A stretch of 64,000 nt of DNA from Bradyrhizobium sp. WBAH42 (GCF_024585265.1 NZ_CP036533.1:4907001-4971000), one strand, 5' to 3'; shown: positions 18,282 to 28,690, numbered from the stretch's first letter. The notes: generated by a model not told the origin, from the letters alone. Made by a program: numbers and translations.

Positions 18282-19007
18282 TTAAAGGCTCCTTGCCGCC
18301 TCCAGCACCTGGTCGGCATGGCCGTCGACCCGGACGTTGCGCCAGATCCGCGCGACCTTGCCGTCGGTCCCGACCAGGATCGTGGTGCGAAGAATCCCAA
18401 GGAAGCTCTTGCCATACATGGACTTTTCGCCCCAGGCGCCATAGGCCTCGAGCATCTGGTGCGTCTCGTCCGAGATGAGGGGAATGCCGAGCTTGTGCTT
18501 GTCGCGGAACTTCTCCTGGGCCTTTAACGGATCGGCGGAGATGCCGAGCACCGCAGTGCCGGCGGCGGCGAAGGCGTCGGCCAGGCGGGTGAAGTCGATC
18601 GCCTCTCTGGTGCAGCCGGGCGTGTCGGCCCGCGGGTAGAAGAACAGGACCAGCTTCTGCCCGGCATAATCCGCCAGCGTGACCACGTCGCCGCCATCCC
18701 GCGGCAGGCTGAAGGCGGGGGCCTTTTGGCCCTCGGCCAAGCCGGACTTCAAGCCGGGCTTCAAGCCGGATTTCAAGCCGGACTTGGCCGCAGCCGGAGA
18801 GGAGGCCGATTTGGAGGATTTTAACTGTTTCGATGCGGCCTTATGTGATCCTGCTTTTGCTATGGTCGCGGCTGATTTGCGTGCCGGTGTCCGCTGCGTT
18901 TTCGCGGACCTTGTTTGAAGAGATGCCCGCGTTTTTGCGGTCTTCTTTTTGGCGGTCGGACTGCCGGAGGGCGTTTTGGACGATTTCTTTCGGGATTTCT
19001 TGGACAT
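18282..19007 (-). CDS. Peroxiredoxin (Bcp/PrxQ type) with a lysine/alanine-rich N-terminal tail
   Basis: Thiol peroxidase that reduces hydroperoxides. The catalytic domain (about 90-240) has the peroxidatic cysteine in DTPGCTREAID. In E. coli Bcp the resolving Cys lies five residues later; that position is isoleucine here, and no other Cys exists in the protein, so it is a 1-Cys type. The first 90 residues are a basic tail of Lys, Ala, Ser and Thr, resembling histone H1 or a DNA-binding tail, ending in a four-residue repeat (GLKS/GLKP). Start ATG 19005-19007 has RBS AAGGAAGG just upstream; longer frames beyond it lack an RBS. The tail is unusual for this family. Confidence 0.9.
   Translation of the reverse strand: MSKKSRKKSSKTPSGSPTAKKKTAKTRASLQTRSAKTQRTPARKSAATIAKAGSHKAASKQLKSSKSASSPAAAKSGLKSGLKPGLKSGLAEGQKAPAFSLPRDGGDVVTLADYAGQKLVLFFYPRADTPGCTREAIDFTRLADAFAAAGTAVLGISADPLKAQEKFRDKHKLGIPLISDETHQMLEAYGAWGEKSMYGKSFLGILRTTILVGTDGKVARIWRNVRVDGHADQVLEAARSL
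18739..18785. repeat. 12-bp tandem repeat (about four copies) inside the peroxiredoxin gene
   Basis: AAGCCGG(A/G)(C/T)TTC units repeat head to tail at 18739, 18751, 18763 and 18775. On the coding (minus) strand each unit gives four residues, G-L-K-S or G-L-K-P. In-frame copy-number change is possible by slippage. Confidence 0.85.
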
Positions 19008-19175
19008 ACGCCTTCCTTTCGACGCTTTCGGCAGGTCAACCGAAGCGGTATTGCAGCTCTTGTCTGGCGAGCCGGAATCGCGCCCTTGGCTGGGCAAGTC
19101 TGACGACGCCGGAGTATGGTTACAAGGAATTCCACGCACCACCCCACTGCTCGTTGAACGCGCTCCCGGGGCGAA

Positions 19176-22100
19176 ATGACGAACAGCAGGAATATTCGAG
19201 GTATGGCGGCAGTGCCGGCGCAGGGAGCGTCACTTCCCGCGAACGGCTGCGGTCCCGGCGGCGCTCAATCCTATGACGGGCGCCTGTATCGAGAAGCAAT
19301 GGCAAGGAATACGTCGCCCCAGGACTACAACCGGGATCTTGATCGGCGCGGCGGCCAAGTTGAGCCGCAGGAATGGGACGACGCCGACTGGGATCCGGAT
19401 CAGGAAGCGGCGGCGGGCCATCGCGCACGCCGGCTGCTGGCGCGTTCCGGTTCGGGCTTCCTCCGCATCGGTGACGGATTCGGCGCGTTGCGCCGCCGGG
19501 CGGGTGGGGGGCGCTGGCTGAAGCGCACGGCCGTGGTCATCGCCACCATCATCGTCATTTTCGTCGGCTGTTTCGGTGCGCTGTGGTGGCGGCTCGGCGC
19601 CGGTCCCATCAACCTGGACATCGCAACGCCCTGGCTCGCAGCCGCGATCGAGGACAATATCGGCCACGGCAACACGGTCGAGGTCGGCGGCACGCAGATC
19701 GAGCGTGCCGGGCGGGTCCGCATCGCCGTCCGCATCCGAGACATCATCGTTCGCGACCGCGATCATGCCGTCGTCGCCAGCGCGCCGAAGGCCGAGGTGA
19801 AGCTGTCGGGTGCGGCCCTCCTGATGGGGCACCTGCGGGCCGAGAGCCTCAACCTGGTCGATGCCGAGCTCGCCATCCGCATTGCGCCAGACGGCACCGT
19901 CACCGTGTCCGCCGGCGACACCGCAAAGCCGCTGGCGACCGGTGTCGCGTCCAAGAAGGACGCGGGCCTGCCGCCGACATTCCCGCGCAGCGGCGTCCCC
20001 CCGCCGCCATTCGCGACCGCGCCTGCGGGTCCGGATGCATCGCAGGCCGCACCGCAGGCGACCGCGCCGAGCGGCATCCTTCAGGGGCTCGACTGGCTCG
20101 ACAGCCTGAGCATGACGGGCCTCGACGGCCAGAATCTCAACGAGATCGGTCTGAAGAACGGCGTCCTGGTCGTCGACGATCAGCAGCGCGGCAGCAAATG
20201 GTCGTTCGAGAACATCACGCTCAGCCTGCGCCGGCCGAGCCGCGGCGGCGTCGCGCTCAGCCTCGGCGAGGAGGGCGCGCGCCCGTGGATGCTGCGCGCC
20301 ACGATCGGCCCGGCCGAGAACGGCGTGCGCTCGGTCGACATCAAGGCCGACAAGGTCTCGACCTCCAACATCCTGCTGGCGCTGCGGGTGAAGGATCTCA
20401 CCTATACCGCCGACCTGCCGCTGACGGGCGAGCTCAAGGGCGAGCTCGGCCGTGACGGCGTGCCGACCTTCTTCCGCGGCAAGATCGCGGTCGGCGCCGG
20501 CAACATCATCGATACCGACACGCCCGACTACCCGATGGCGATCGACTCGGCCGAGATCAACGTCGAGTGGGATGCGAACCGGCGGGTGCTGGTCGCGCCG
20601 TTCAAGATTCTCTCCGGCGCGAACCGCCTGACGCTGCTGGCGCACCTGGAGCCGCCCAACGGCACCACCAATGACTGGCAGCTCGGCTTCAGCGGCGGTT
20701 CGATCCTGCTTGGCGGCATCGACAACGAGCCGCCACTCGTCTTCAACCGCATTGCGATCGGCTTCCGCTTCGACACCGACCACAAGCGCATCCTGCTGAC
20801 GCAGGCCGACGTCTCCAACGGCGAGATCGGCGTCGCCGGCACCGGCGCACTCGATTATTCGGGCGAGCCGCGGCTGACCCTCGGTTTTGCGGGCACGCCG
20901 ATGTCGGCCTCCGCCTTGAAGCGGATGTGGCCGACGCTGATCGTCCCCGAATTGCGTGAATGGGTGATCGAGAGGATCGAGCGCGGAACGCTTCAGCGCA
21001 TCGAGATCGGCGTCAACTCGCCGACCAGGAACCTGCCGCGCAAGGGCCCACCCATTCCGGACGACGGCCTGTCGGTCAATATCGTGGCGAGCGGCGTTGC
21101 GGTCCGGCCCGTGGACGGCATGCCGGTGGTGCGCGATGCGGATCTGAAGGCGCGCGTGACCGGGCGCACCGCGACCGTCAACATCGGGCAGGGCATTGCC
21201 GATACGCCCGCGGGCCGCAAGGTCACGATCTCCGACTTCGTGTTCGAGGTGCCGGACATGGCGCCCAAGCCGTCGCCGTCGCGGAGCAGATTCCGTGTCG
21301 AGGGCCCGGTGCCTGCGGCCGCTGAAATGCTCGCCAATGATCGGCTGAGCGACCTGTCGGCCACCGTCGTCGATCCCAACACCAGCAAGGGAACGTTCGC
21401 GGCGAACATCCAGCTCGGCATGCCGGTCAAGGGCGAATTGACCAAGGCCGACACCACCTATGCGGTCACCGCCGATCTCAACGGCTTTGCCGCCGACAAG
21501 CTGGTGATGAACCAGAAGCTGGAAGCCAACAACCTCAAGATATCAGCCAACAACCAGGGCTACCAGGTCAAGGGCGACGTCAAGATCAACGGTCAGGCGG
21601 CCTCGCTCGATTATCGCAAGCCGGCCGAGGGCGACGCGGACGTCAGGCTGCAGGCGACGCTGGACGATGCCAGCCGCTCGCGGCTCGGCTTCGATCTCAG
21701 CCCTGCCGTCAGCGGATCGTTGCCGATCAAGCTGTCGGGCAAGATCGCGAGCGGTGCGGATCAGACGACGAAGCTCGGCGTCGAGGCCGACCTGACCTCG
21801 GTCAGGCTCGACAACATCCTGCCCGGCTGGGTCAAGCTGCCGGGCAAGTCCGGCAAGGCCAGCTTCAAGGTGGTGCCGACGGCGCAATCGACGCGTTTCG
21901 AGGACATCGTCATCGAAGGTGGCGGCGCTTCGATCAAGGGCTCGCTCGAGCTCGACGCGAACGGCGATCTCGTGAACGCGAACTTCCCGACCTACGCGCC
22001 GTCCGACGGCGACAAGGCGTCGTTGAGGGTCGAGCGCAGCCAGGACGGCGTGGTGCGCGGCACCATGCGTGGCGACGTGTTCGATGGCCGCGGCTTCCTG

Positions 22101-23009
22101 AAGTCGGCGATCTCAGGCAATTCCAGGGACGACAAGAACAAGTTGAAGAATCTCGATTTCGACATCGACGTGAAGCTCGGTGCCGTCGCGGGCTTCAACG
22201 GCGAGGCCATGCGCAGCGTCGACGCCAAGATGTCGAAGCGCAACGGGGCCATCAAGGCGCTCACGCTGAGCGGCAAGATCGGCCGTGACACGCCTGTCGC
22301 GGCAGATCTGCGCGGTGGCCGCGCCCAGGGCAACCGCGAGGTGATCTACCTGCAGACCAATGACGCGGGCGCGCTGCTGCGCTTCACCGACACCTACACC
22401 AAAGCGGTCGGCGGCCAGATGGTGGTGGCGATGGAGCCGCCGTCTTCCGAGCCGAACACGGCGCGCGAGGGACTCATCAACGTGCGCGACTTCACCGTGA
22501 AGGGCGAGGCGCAGCTCGAGCGCGTGGCCGCCGGCGCCCCCAACGGCACCGGGAATGGCGTCTCCTTCAGCGCGCTGCGCGCCGAGTTCACCCGGCAGAA
22601 CGGCGCGCTCACGATCCGCGACGGTGTGGTCAAGGGGCCGATGATCGGCGCCACCATCGAGGGCTCGATCGACTATCCCGGCAACCAGGTCTGCATGAGC
22701 GGCACCTTCGTGCCGATGTATGGCGTCAACAACATCTTCGGCCAGATCCCGCTGTTCGGCATCTTTCTCGGCGGCGGCAACAATGAGGGGCTGATCGGCG
22801 TGACCTACGAGGTCGTCGGCACGCCGGCCGCGCCCGTGATGCGCGTCAATCCGATCTCGGCGATGGCGCCGGGCCTGTTCCGCAAGATCTTCGAGTTCAA
22901 CACCGGCAAGCAGAACTCGCCGTTCGAGGAATTCCCGTCGCAGTCGAACGACGGCTCGACCGGATCGACGCGCCAGCTGTCGAGCGGGTGCACCGTCGCG
23001 CGGCGGTAG
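19176..23009 (+). CDS. AsmA/YhdP-like giant inner-membrane/periplasmic protein (DUF3971 + AsmA_2)
   Basis: AsmA-like proteins form long beta-groove bridges thought to move phospholipids between inner and outer membranes. One membrane helix (AVVIATIIVIFVGCFGALWW, about 110-130) follows a cytoplasmic N-terminus. The remaining ~1140 residues are repetitive beta structure: VEVGGTQIERAGRVRIAVRI early and TIEGSIDYPGNQVCMSGTFV with FVPMYGVNNIFGQIPLFG near the C-terminus, the AsmA_2 signature. 1277 residues, similar to YhdP. Starts at ATG 19203 or 19299 are alternatives. Divergent from the peroxiredoxin gene. Function is inferred from the family. Confidence 0.88.
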   Translation: MTNSRNIRGMAAVPAQGASLPANGCGPGGAQSYDGRLYREAMARNTSPQDYNRDLDRRGGQVEPQEWDDADWDPDQEAAAGHRARRLLARSGSGFLRIGDGFGALRRRAGGGRWLKRTAVVIATIIVIFVGCFGALWWRLGAGPINLDIATPWLAAAIEDNIGHGNTVEVGGTQIERAGRVRIAVRIRDIIVRDRDHAVVASAPKAEVKLSGAALLMGHLRAESLNLVDAELAIRIAPDGTVTVSAGDTAKPLATGVASKKDAGLPPTFPRSGVPPPPFATAPAGPDASQAAPQATAPSGILQGLDWLDSLSMTGLDGQNLNEIGLKNGVLVVDDQQRGSKWSFENITLSLRRPSRGGVALSLGEEGARPWMLRATIGPAENGVRSVDIKADKVSTSNILLALRVKDLTYTADLPLTGELKGELGRDGVPTFFRGKIAVGAGNIIDTDTPDYPMAIDSAEINVEWDANRRVLVAPFKILSGANRLTLLAHLEPPNGTTNDWQLGFSGGSILLGGIDNEPPLVFNRIAIGFRFDTDHKRILLTQADVSNGEIGVAGTGALDYSGEPRLTLGFAGTPMSASALKRMWPTLIVPELREWVIERIERGTLQRIEIGVNSPTRNLPRKGPPIPDDGLSVNIVASGVAVRPVDGMPVVRDADLKARVTGRTATVNIGQGIADTPAGRKVTISDFVFEVPDMAPKPSPSRSRFRVEGPVPAAAEMLANDRLSDLSATVVDPNTSKGTFAANIQLGMPVKGELTKADTTYAVTADLNGFAADKLVMNQKLEANNLKISANNQGYQVKGDVKINGQAASLDYRKPAEGDADVRLQATLDDASRSRLGFDLSPAVSGSLPIKLSGKIASGADQTTKLGVEADLTSVRLDNILPGWVKLPGKSGKASFKVVPTAQSTRFEDIVIEGGGASIKGSLELDANGDLVNANFPTYAPSDGDKASLRVERSQDGVVRGTMRGDVFDGRGFLKSAISGNSRDDKNKLKNLDFDIDVKLGAVAGFNGEAMRSVDAKMSKRNGAIKALTLSGKIGRDTPVAADLRGGRAQGNREVIYLQTNDAGALLRFTDTYTKAVGGQMVVAMEPPSSEPNTAREGLINVRDFTVKGEAQLERVAAGAPNGTGNGVSFSALRAEFTRQNGALTIRDGVVKGPMIGATIEGSIDYPGNQVCMSGTFVPMYGVNNIFGQIPLFGIFLGGGNNEGLIGVTYEVVGTPAAPVMRVNPISAMAPGLFRKIFEFNTGKQNSPFEEFPSQSNDGSTGSTRQLSSGCTVARR

Positions 23010-23072
23010 TAGCGGGGTCCGCGGTCGTACATCGCGGTCAGATTCGATTGCAGCCATGAAGTAGGATGCGCT

Positions 23073-23212
23073 CCCTCTCCCGCTTGCGGGAGAGGGCTGG
23101 GGAGAGGGTGTCTCCGCAGAGAGACTCCCGATGAGGAGAAAGCCCTCACCCGGCGTGCGGGACGATGCTTCGCATCGCCCGAAACGCCGACCTCTCCCGC
23201 AAGCGGGAGAGG
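23073..23212. repeat. Paired REP-like palindromes between AsmA-like gene and chemoreceptor
   Basis: Two near-identical palindromes, CCCTCTCCCGCTTGCGGGAG-type at 23073-23096 and CCTCTCCCGCAAGCGGGAGA-type at 23191-23212, lie in inverted orientation 95 bases apart, between convergent genes. Between them is a typical GGGGAGAGGG / CCCTCACCC pair. This is the layout of bacterial interspersed mosaic elements. It may act as a bidirectional transcription end. Confidence 0.8.
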
Positions 23213-23223
23213 TGAAGCACAGC

Positions 23224-24921
23224 CTACGCCGCGCGCACGCCCTTCAGGAACGTTCCGACTTCGCCGGAGAGCTGCTCGGCCTGCTTGGACAGGTTGCTGG
23301 CTGCCGTGAGCACCATGCCGGCGGCGTTGCCGGTCTCGTTCGCCGCCGTAGAGACGCCGCCGATATTGGTGGTGACCTCCTTGGTCGCCTCCGCGGTCTG
23401 CGAGACGCTGCGGGCGATCTCGGCGGTGGCGGCGCCTTGCTCCTCGATCGCTGCGCCGATCGAGGTGGCGATGCGGCTGACCTCCTCGATGGTGGCGGTG
23501 ATGCCGCCGATCGCATCGACCGCTTCCTTGGTCGCGCCCTGGATCTGGGCGATCTTGTCGCCGATCTCGCGGGTGGCTTCCGCGGTCTGGCTCGCCAGCG
23601 ACTTCACCTCGGAGGCGACGACGGCAAAGCCGCGGCCGGCTTCGCCGGCACGGGCCGCCTCGATGGTGGCGTTGAGCGCGAGCAGATTGGTTTGCGCCGC
23701 GATGTTGGAGATCAGCTCGGCGACGTGCTCGATCTGCTGGGCGCCGTCCGACAGCGCGCGCACGATGGTGTCGGTGCGGCGGGCGCTGTCCACCGCGCGG
23801 CCGGTGACCTCGGCGGATTGCGCGACCTGCCGGCTGATCTCGGTGATCGAGGAGGAGAGCTCCTCGGCGGCGGAGGCGACGGTCTGGACGCGCTGGCTGG
23901 CCTCGTTGGCGGCCGAGCCGACCAATGCGGCGCGGCGGTTGGTGCCTTCGGCGGTGGACGACATCGACTTGGCGGTGGTCTCCAATTCACCGGAGCCGGA
24001 GGCCATCAGGCCGACGAGCTGGCCGACGGAGGCATCGAAGCGGTCGGCAAGCGCGATCAGGGCCTCGCGCTTCTCCTGCTCGCTGCGGGCCTTGGCCGCG
24101 ACCTGCTCGGCCTCCAGATTGCGGGCCGTGAGCGCGGTCTGCCTGAGGACTTCGAGCGTCTCGGCCATGCGGCCGATCTCGTCGCCGCGGTCGGTCTCCT
24201 CGACCGGCTTGTCGATGGCGCCTTCGGAAATCGCCTGCATGCGGTTCTTCTGACGATCGAGCGCGCCGAGCACGTCGCGTGCGATCAGCCAGGACAGCGC
24301 CGCCATCAGCAGCATCAGGCCGATGCCGACCGCAGCGAGCTCCAGCGTCAAGGCACGCACGTCGGCGTCGATGTCGTCGACATAGAGGCCGTAGCTGATG
24401 GTCACGTTCCAGGGCGCGAACTTGCGCGCGAACACGGTCTTGCGGAGTGGCTCGGTCTGGCCCGGACGGGGATAGAGATAGGAGGTGACGCCGCCCTGGG
24501 CGGTCTCGCTGCCGGCCTTGATGATGGCGTCGGCGATCAGCACGCCGTTGGAATCCTTGGCGCCGGTGATCTTGCCTTCGAGCTGCTGATTGGCGCCGTT
24601 CACGACCAGTGAGCCGTCCTGGTTGTAGACCACCGGATAGCCCTGGTTGCCGTTGAAGTTCATGCGGCGGCCGCGCTGGTGGAACAGGCTCTTGGCCTCG
24701 GCCGCCGTCAGCTTGCCGGCGGTCTCCTCGTCCTGGAGCGCTTGGGCGTAGTTGTAGAGGAGCTCGACGGCGGTCCGCATCTGCTGGACGCGGTCCTCCA
24801 TCATGCGGCTCTTGCTGAGCACGGCCGATACGCCGATGATGGCAGTGACCGTGAGCGCCGCAAGGCAGACCATGCTGGCAAGCTTGGTGCGGATCTTCAG
24901 ATGGCTCAGCAGCTTCATCAC
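23224..24921 (-). CDS. Methyl-accepting chemotaxis protein (sCache sensor)
   Basis: Membrane chemoreceptor that passes ligand signals to CheA/CheW. The N-terminal membrane helix ([17 protein letters not shown]) is followed by a periplasmic single-Cache domain (about 40-185; [20 protein letters not shown]) and a second membrane helix ([20 protein letters not shown]). A HAMP domain ([20 protein letters not shown]) and the cytoplasmic signalling domain come next, with the hairpin tip [20 protein letters not shown]. 565 residues. The sCache type often senses small carboxylates, but ligand cannot be read from sequence. No che genes are adjacent; it is an orphan receptor. Confidence 0.95.
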   Translation of the reverse strand: MMKLLSHLKIRTKLASMVCLAALTVTAIIGVSAVLSKSRMMEDRVQQMRTAVELLYNYAQALQDEETAGKLTAAEAKSLFHQRGRRMNFNGNQGYPVVYNQDGSLVVNGANQQLEGKITGAKDSNGVLIADAIIKAGSETAQGGVTSYLYPRPGQTEPLRKTVFARKFAPWNVTISYGLYVDDIDADVRALTLELAAVGIGLMLLMAALSWLIARDVLGALDRQKNRMQAISEGAIDKPVEETDRGDEIGRMAETLEVLRQTALTARNLEAEQVAAKARSEQEKREALIALADRFDASVGQLVGLMASGSGELETTAKSMSSTAEGTNRRAALVGSAANEASQRVQTVASAAEELSSSITEISRQVAQSAEVTGRAVDSARRTDTIVRALSDGAQQIEHVAELISNIAAQTNLLALNATIEAARAGEAGRGFAVVASEVKSLASQTAEATREIGDKIAQIQGATKEAVDAIGGITATIEEVSRIATSIGAAIEEQGAATAEIARSVSQTAEATKEVTTNIGGVSTAANETGNAAGMVLTAASNLSKQAEQLSGEVGTFLKGVRAA

Positions 24922-25133
24922 AGCCCCTACGGAATGGTTGTTATTGCTCGCACCGGTAGCATGAAGTTCTTACCAATCATGAATGGAGGCATGCGACGGC
25001 CTGCCGCGCGGACAGCGTTCGCAGGCGCGTGCGCAATGGTGCAGGCAAATTGCTCTGCCAGCGGGCTCCAGCCCATCTGAGGAAGGGAATCGATCTTGGA
25101 TTTTGGTGGCTATGGAGTGGAGCCGAACGCGCA

Positions 25134-25220
25134 ATGAATCGATTCGTTCATCGCATCATCATGTCCGTGCTGCTCGTCGCGGCCCTGGTTCTCATGTGGA
25201 ACGTGCTGGGGACGCGTTGA
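25134..25220 (+). CDS. Possible 28-aa single-span membrane peptide
   Basis: Short open frame from ATG 25134: MNRFVHRIIM followed by the hydrophobic SVLLVAALVLMWNVLG, ending TR. A 26-base perfect palindrome begins three bases after the stop. No strong RBS is seen (GGAG about 13 bases upstream). The pattern of a positively charged N-terminus, one helix and an immediate hairpin supports a real small protein, with moderate doubt. Confidence 0.4.
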   Translation: MNRFVHRIIMSVLLVAALVLMWNVLGTR

Positions 25221-25222
25221 AA

Positions 25223-25248
25223 CGGCACCGGCGGGCCCGCCGGTGCCG
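25223..25248. terminator. Perfect 13-bp palindrome, probable bidirectional transcription end
   Basis: CGGCACCGGCGGG is followed at once by its reverse complement. It lies between the small plus-strand peptide (ends 25220) and the minus-strand DoxX gene (ends 25278). There is no long T-run on either side. Confidence 0.5.
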
Positions 25249-25277
25249 TCCTGCTTGCGAAGTGATCCGGAGGCGCC

Positions 25278-25721
25278 TCAGCGCCGCGCGAACGCGCCGC
25301 CGGCTGCGCCGCTCTCCTTGCCCATCGCGGCATCGACGCTGATCGGACCGCCGCCGGCGGCCGACAGGTAGAGGCAGGCGAAGCAGAACAGGATCGCTGC
25401 GGTACCGCCATTGAGCAGCGGCAGGAACACCGGCGCATCGCCCCTGAACATGTGCCCCATGAAGTAGGCGAAGGCCATTTCACCCGAGAGGATGAAAGCG
25501 GAGAGGCGCGTGAACAGGCCGATCATCAACAGCCCGCCAACCACCAGTTCGATCGTGCCGGCCGCGCCGTAGAGCGACATCAGTTCGACCTTCGCGAACA
25601 TCGGCACAGCCGGGAACTTGAACAGCTTGGCAATGCCGTACTGGAACAGCAAGAGGCCGGTGATGAAGCGAAACAGGCTCAGCAGAACCGGTTGAAAGCG
25701 AGAGAGAAAAGAAAAGTCCAT
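25278..25721 (-). CDS. DoxX family membrane protein
   Basis: 147 residues with four membrane helices: FLSRFQPVLLSLFRFITGLL, GTIELVVGGLLMIGLFTRLS, EMAFAYFMGHMF and AAILFCFACLYLSAAG. The family motif FQYGIAKLFKFP follows the first helix. DoxX proteins are linked to thiosulfate metabolism or redox balance in the membrane; no partner is nearby. The start ATG 25719-25721 has RBS GGAGGG nine bases before it, preferred over a longer frame reaching 25826. Substrate unknown. Confidence 0.88.
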   Translation of the reverse strand: MDFSFLSRFQPVLLSLFRFITGLLLFQYGIAKLFKFPAVPMFAKVELMSLYGAAGTIELVVGGLLMIGLFTRLSAFILSGEMAFAYFMGHMFRGDAPVFLPLLNGGTAAILFCFACLYLSAAGGGPISVDAAMGKESGAAGGAFARR

Positions 25722-25942
25722 TTTGGTTTGCCCTCCATCCAATGCAGCGACTTGGACCGCATTCGGTTCCTCCTCGCAAGCCACCCAAGATTGATTCTGC
25801 GCTGACATTTTCGTCATGTCGGACATAACACCGCAGGCCGGGGTTTCGGCCGCGTGTGATCCGCATTTTTTGCGCGTATTCGTGCCGGTCCCACCCGTAA
25901 TTTTCCGGTGACACGAATGCGATCAGGTTACCCCTGAGATAC

Positions 25943-27214
25943 CTAGCGCCGCAAGGCGGGCACGATCAGGAATGGAATCATTCCGAGGATCACGCTCGCA
26001 AGTGCGAAGGCGAGCAGGGCGTTGTAGCCGTGCGTCGCGTCATGGATCAGGCCGCCGCTCCAGGAGCCGAACGCCGAGCCGAGGCCGCTGCCGATCGAGA
26101 TCGTGCCGTAGATGGTGCCCACGCGCTTGCCCTGGAAGATCCGCATCGCGGTCGCGCTGATCAGCGGGCCGCGCGAGCCCATCATGCTGCCGAAGCAGAC
26201 GATGAAACCGGTGAGCAGCAGCATGTTCGGGGAATATTGCAGCAGCCAGAGCAGGGCGATGCCGAGGATCGAGATCGCGTAGCTCAAGAGCACGGACGGC
26301 CTTCGCCCGATCAGGCCGTCGAGCGCAGACACACCGAGCATGCCGAACACCAGCACGACGCCGGAAAAACCCCAGGCGGTCGCGGCCTGGAGCGGGGGGA
26401 AGCCGGCATCGATCAGATACGCCACGATCTGCGCGGCGATCGCGTACATGCCGACGGCGGTGAAGAAGAACGTCGAGAACAGCGCCCAGAAGGCGTGGTG
26501 ACGCATCGCGCGGAGCAGCGTCCAGCCGTTGTCGACGAAATCAGGATCGGTCTTCTTCACGACATGCGGCGAGCCCGCGGCGAACAGCCGCCACGGCAGC
26601 AGCAGTAGCGGGACCAGGAGGCCCAAGGCGGCGAAGCCGAACAGCTGGTAGGTGCCGCGCCAGCCGATGTGATCGATCAGCAGCTGCGAGGCCGGCAGCA
26701 GCACCAGCACGCCGCCGCCCATCGCCGAATACACCACCGACATCGCGGTCGGCAGGCGCGGCCCGAACCAGCGGCCGAGCAGGATCGAGTTCGGCACGAT
26801 GCCGATGAAGGCGATACCGACGCCGACGCAGAGGCCGATCGAGAGCTGGAACTGCCACAGGCGCTGCGCGTGCGCCGCGATCAGGAAGGCGGCGCCGAGC
26901 AGCAAAAGGCCGAGCGCATAGACAATGCGCGGTCCGGAATGATCGAACAGGCGTCCGACGAAGGGGGCGGTAAGGCCGCTCGCAAGCCAGGTGAGTGAAT
27001 AGACCGAGACGATCTGCGCGCGGTCCCAGCCAAAGCTTTCCGAGATCGGCTTCAGGAATACCGTAAAACTGTCGCCGAGCCCGCGGCCCAGCACGGCCAG
27101 CGTGAAGCAGAGTGCGAGCACGGTGAGCGCGACGCGCGCGACGCCTTGCGGTGTCGCCGCGACGCCGTCACGGTGCGTATCCTTGCTCGCTTCCCTGGGC
27201 GTGTATTGTTTCAT
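25943..27214 (-). CDS. MFS transporter (OFA/monocarboxylate-like)
   Basis: Major facilitator with 12 predicted helices in about 423 residues. The first helix region carries GLGDSFTVFLKPISESFGWD, typical of monocarboxylate/oxalate:formate-type carriers, then the loop motif GRLFDHSGPRIVY. The central loop between helices 6 and 7 is SPHVVKKTDPDFVDNG. Start set at ATG 27212-27214 (MKQYTPREASK); a TTG at 27250 would add 12 residues. The gene ends 57 bases beyond tyrS on the same strand, so read-through from tyrS is possible. Substrate not assigned. Confidence 0.85.
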   Translation of the reverse strand: MKQYTPREASKDTHRDGVAATPQGVARVALTVLALCFTLAVLGRGLGDSFTVFLKPISESFGWDRAQIVSVYSLTWLASGLTAPFVGRLFDHSGPRIVYALGLLLLGAAFLIAAHAQRLWQFQLSIGLCVGVGIAFIGIVPNSILLGRWFGPRLPTAMSVVYSAMGGGVLVLLPASQLLIDHIGWRGTYQLFGFAALGLLVPLLLLPWRLFAAGSPHVVKKTDPDFVDNGWTLLRAMRHHAFWALFSTFFFTAVGMYAIAAQIVAYLIDAGFPPLQAATAWGFSGVVLVFGMLGVSALDGLIGRRPSVLLSYAISILGIALLWLLQYSPNMLLLTGFIVCFGSMMGSRGPLISATAMRIFQGKRVGTIYGTISIGSGLGSAFGSWSGGLIHDATHGYNALLAFALASVILGMIPFLIVPALRR

Positions 27215-27270
27215 TGCCGTCAGGGAGCGCGCATCTGTGCGCCCTGACAAGCAGTGAAAAGCTCATACGC

Positions 27271-28524
27271 CTATGCAGGCTTGATGAGCACGTGCTTCTT
27301 CTTGCCGAAGGACAGCTTGATCACGCCTTCCGGCGTCAGATTGCCTGCCGACAGCGCCATCTTCTCGTCGGTGACGGGCGCATCATTGACGCGCAGGCCG
27401 CCGCCTTTGATCTGGCGCCGCGCTTCGCCGTTGGAGCCGACGAGGCCTGCCTTGACGAAGGCGTTGAGTACGCCCAGGCCGGCGTCGAGCTCGCCGCGCG
27501 GAATTTCCACGGTCGGCAGGCTTTCGGCGAGCGCACCTTCCTCGAAGGTGCGGCGCGCGGTCTCCGCGGCTTCGCGCGCGGCGTCGCGGCCGTGCAGCAG
27601 CGCGGTCGCTTCGGTCGCGAGCACCTTCTTCGCCTCGTTGATCTCCGAGCCGCCGAGCGCCTCGAGCTTCTTGATCTCGGCCATCGGCAGCGTCGTGAAC
27701 AGTTTCAGGAACTTGCCGACGTCGGCGTCCTCGGTGTTGCGCCAGTACTGCCAGAAGTCGTACGGGCTGAACTGGTCGGCGTTGAGCCACACCGCGCCTT
27801 GCGCGGTCTTGCCCATCTTCGCGCCCGAGGCGGTCGTCAGCAGCGGCGTCGTCAGCGCGAACAGCTGGTGCGTGCCCATGCGGCGGCCGAGATCGACGCC
27901 CATGATGATGTTGCCCCATTGGTCCGAGCCGCCCATCTGGAGGCGGCAGCCGGTGCGCTTGGCCAGCTCGACGAAGTCGTAGGCCTGGCAGACCATGTAG
28001 TTGAACTCGATGAAGCTCATCTCCTGCTCGCGCTCGAGGCGCAGCCGCACGGAATCCATGGTCAGCATGCGGTTGACCGAGAAGTGCCGGCCGACGTCGC
28101 GCAGCATCTCGATCCAGTTCAGCTTGGTCAGCCATTCCGCATTGTCGAGCATGACGGCGTCGCTCTTGCCCTCGCCGTAGCGGAGCACCTTGGCGAACAC
28201 GCCGCGGATCGATTCCTTGTTGGCCTCGATCTCGGCAATGGTGCGAATCGCGCGCGTCTCGTCCTTGCCGGAGGGATCGCCCACCATGGTGGTGCCGCCG
28301 CCCATCAGCGTGATCGGCTTGTTGCCGGACTGCTGCAGCCAGTAGAGCATCATCATGGTCAGATAGTTGCCGATGTGCAGCGAGCGGGCGGTGCAATCGT
28401 AGCCGACATAGGCCGTGGCCTCGCCCTTGGCGGCGAGCGCGTCCAGCCCCTCGAAATCGGAGCACTGGTGGATGAATCCACGTTCCTGCAGGGTGTTGAG
28501 GAAATCCGATTTAAATGCAGTCAT
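27271..28524 (-). CDS. tyrS: Tyrosyl-tRNA synthetase
   Basis: Class I synthetase that charges tRNA-Tyr. The HIGH motif is SLHIGNYL (H50-N53), and the KMSKS motif appears as [10 protein letters not shown] (about 233-240). The tyrosine-binding segment GGSDQWGNI is intact. The C-terminal S4 RNA-binding domain runs from about 350 ([20 protein letters not shown]) to the end. 417 residues, the normal bacterial length. Divergent from anmK across a 166-base gap. No T-box or leader peptide was seen upstream. Confidence 0.97.
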   Translation of the reverse strand: MTAFKSDFLNTLQERGFIHQCSDFEGLDALAAKGEATAYVGYDCTARSLHIGNYLTMMMLYWLQQSGNKPITLMGGGTTMVGDPSGKDETRAIRTIAEIEANKESIRGVFAKVLRYGEGKSDAVMLDNAEWLTKLNWIEMLRDVGRHFSVNRMLTMDSVRLRLEREQEMSFIEFNYMVCQAYDFVELAKRTGCRLQMGGSDQWGNIIMGVDLGRRMGTHQLFALTTPLLTTASGAKMGKTAQGAVWLNADQFSPYDFWQYWRNTEDADVGKFLKLFTTLPMAEIKKLEALGGSEINEAKKVLATEATALLHGRDAAREAAETARRTFEEGALAESLPTVEIPRGELDAGLGVLNAFVKAGLVGSNGEARRQIKGGGLRVNDAPVTDEKMALSAGNLTPEGVIKLSFGKKKHVLIKPA

Positions 28525-28690
28525 CTGTCGGCGTACCTGACAATTCTTGGTTTACCGTTTTGGGGGCAATTTAAGGGTCTTCCGCGGGAACCCGATTGGC
28601 CGCCCGCCACTTGGCGCGTTGGCATTATAAGATGTGTCCCTCTGGCACAAGATCGGCATGCCAGGGCGGGTTTCTTGAGGACGCTGGTCC

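Noticed and set aside
18236..18285. TTAACCAT and TTAA-N8-TTAA near the M23 peptidase start
   Set aside because: One half-site, and a second pair with spacing eight instead of seven that overlaps the peroxiredoxin stop; weaker than the amiC box.
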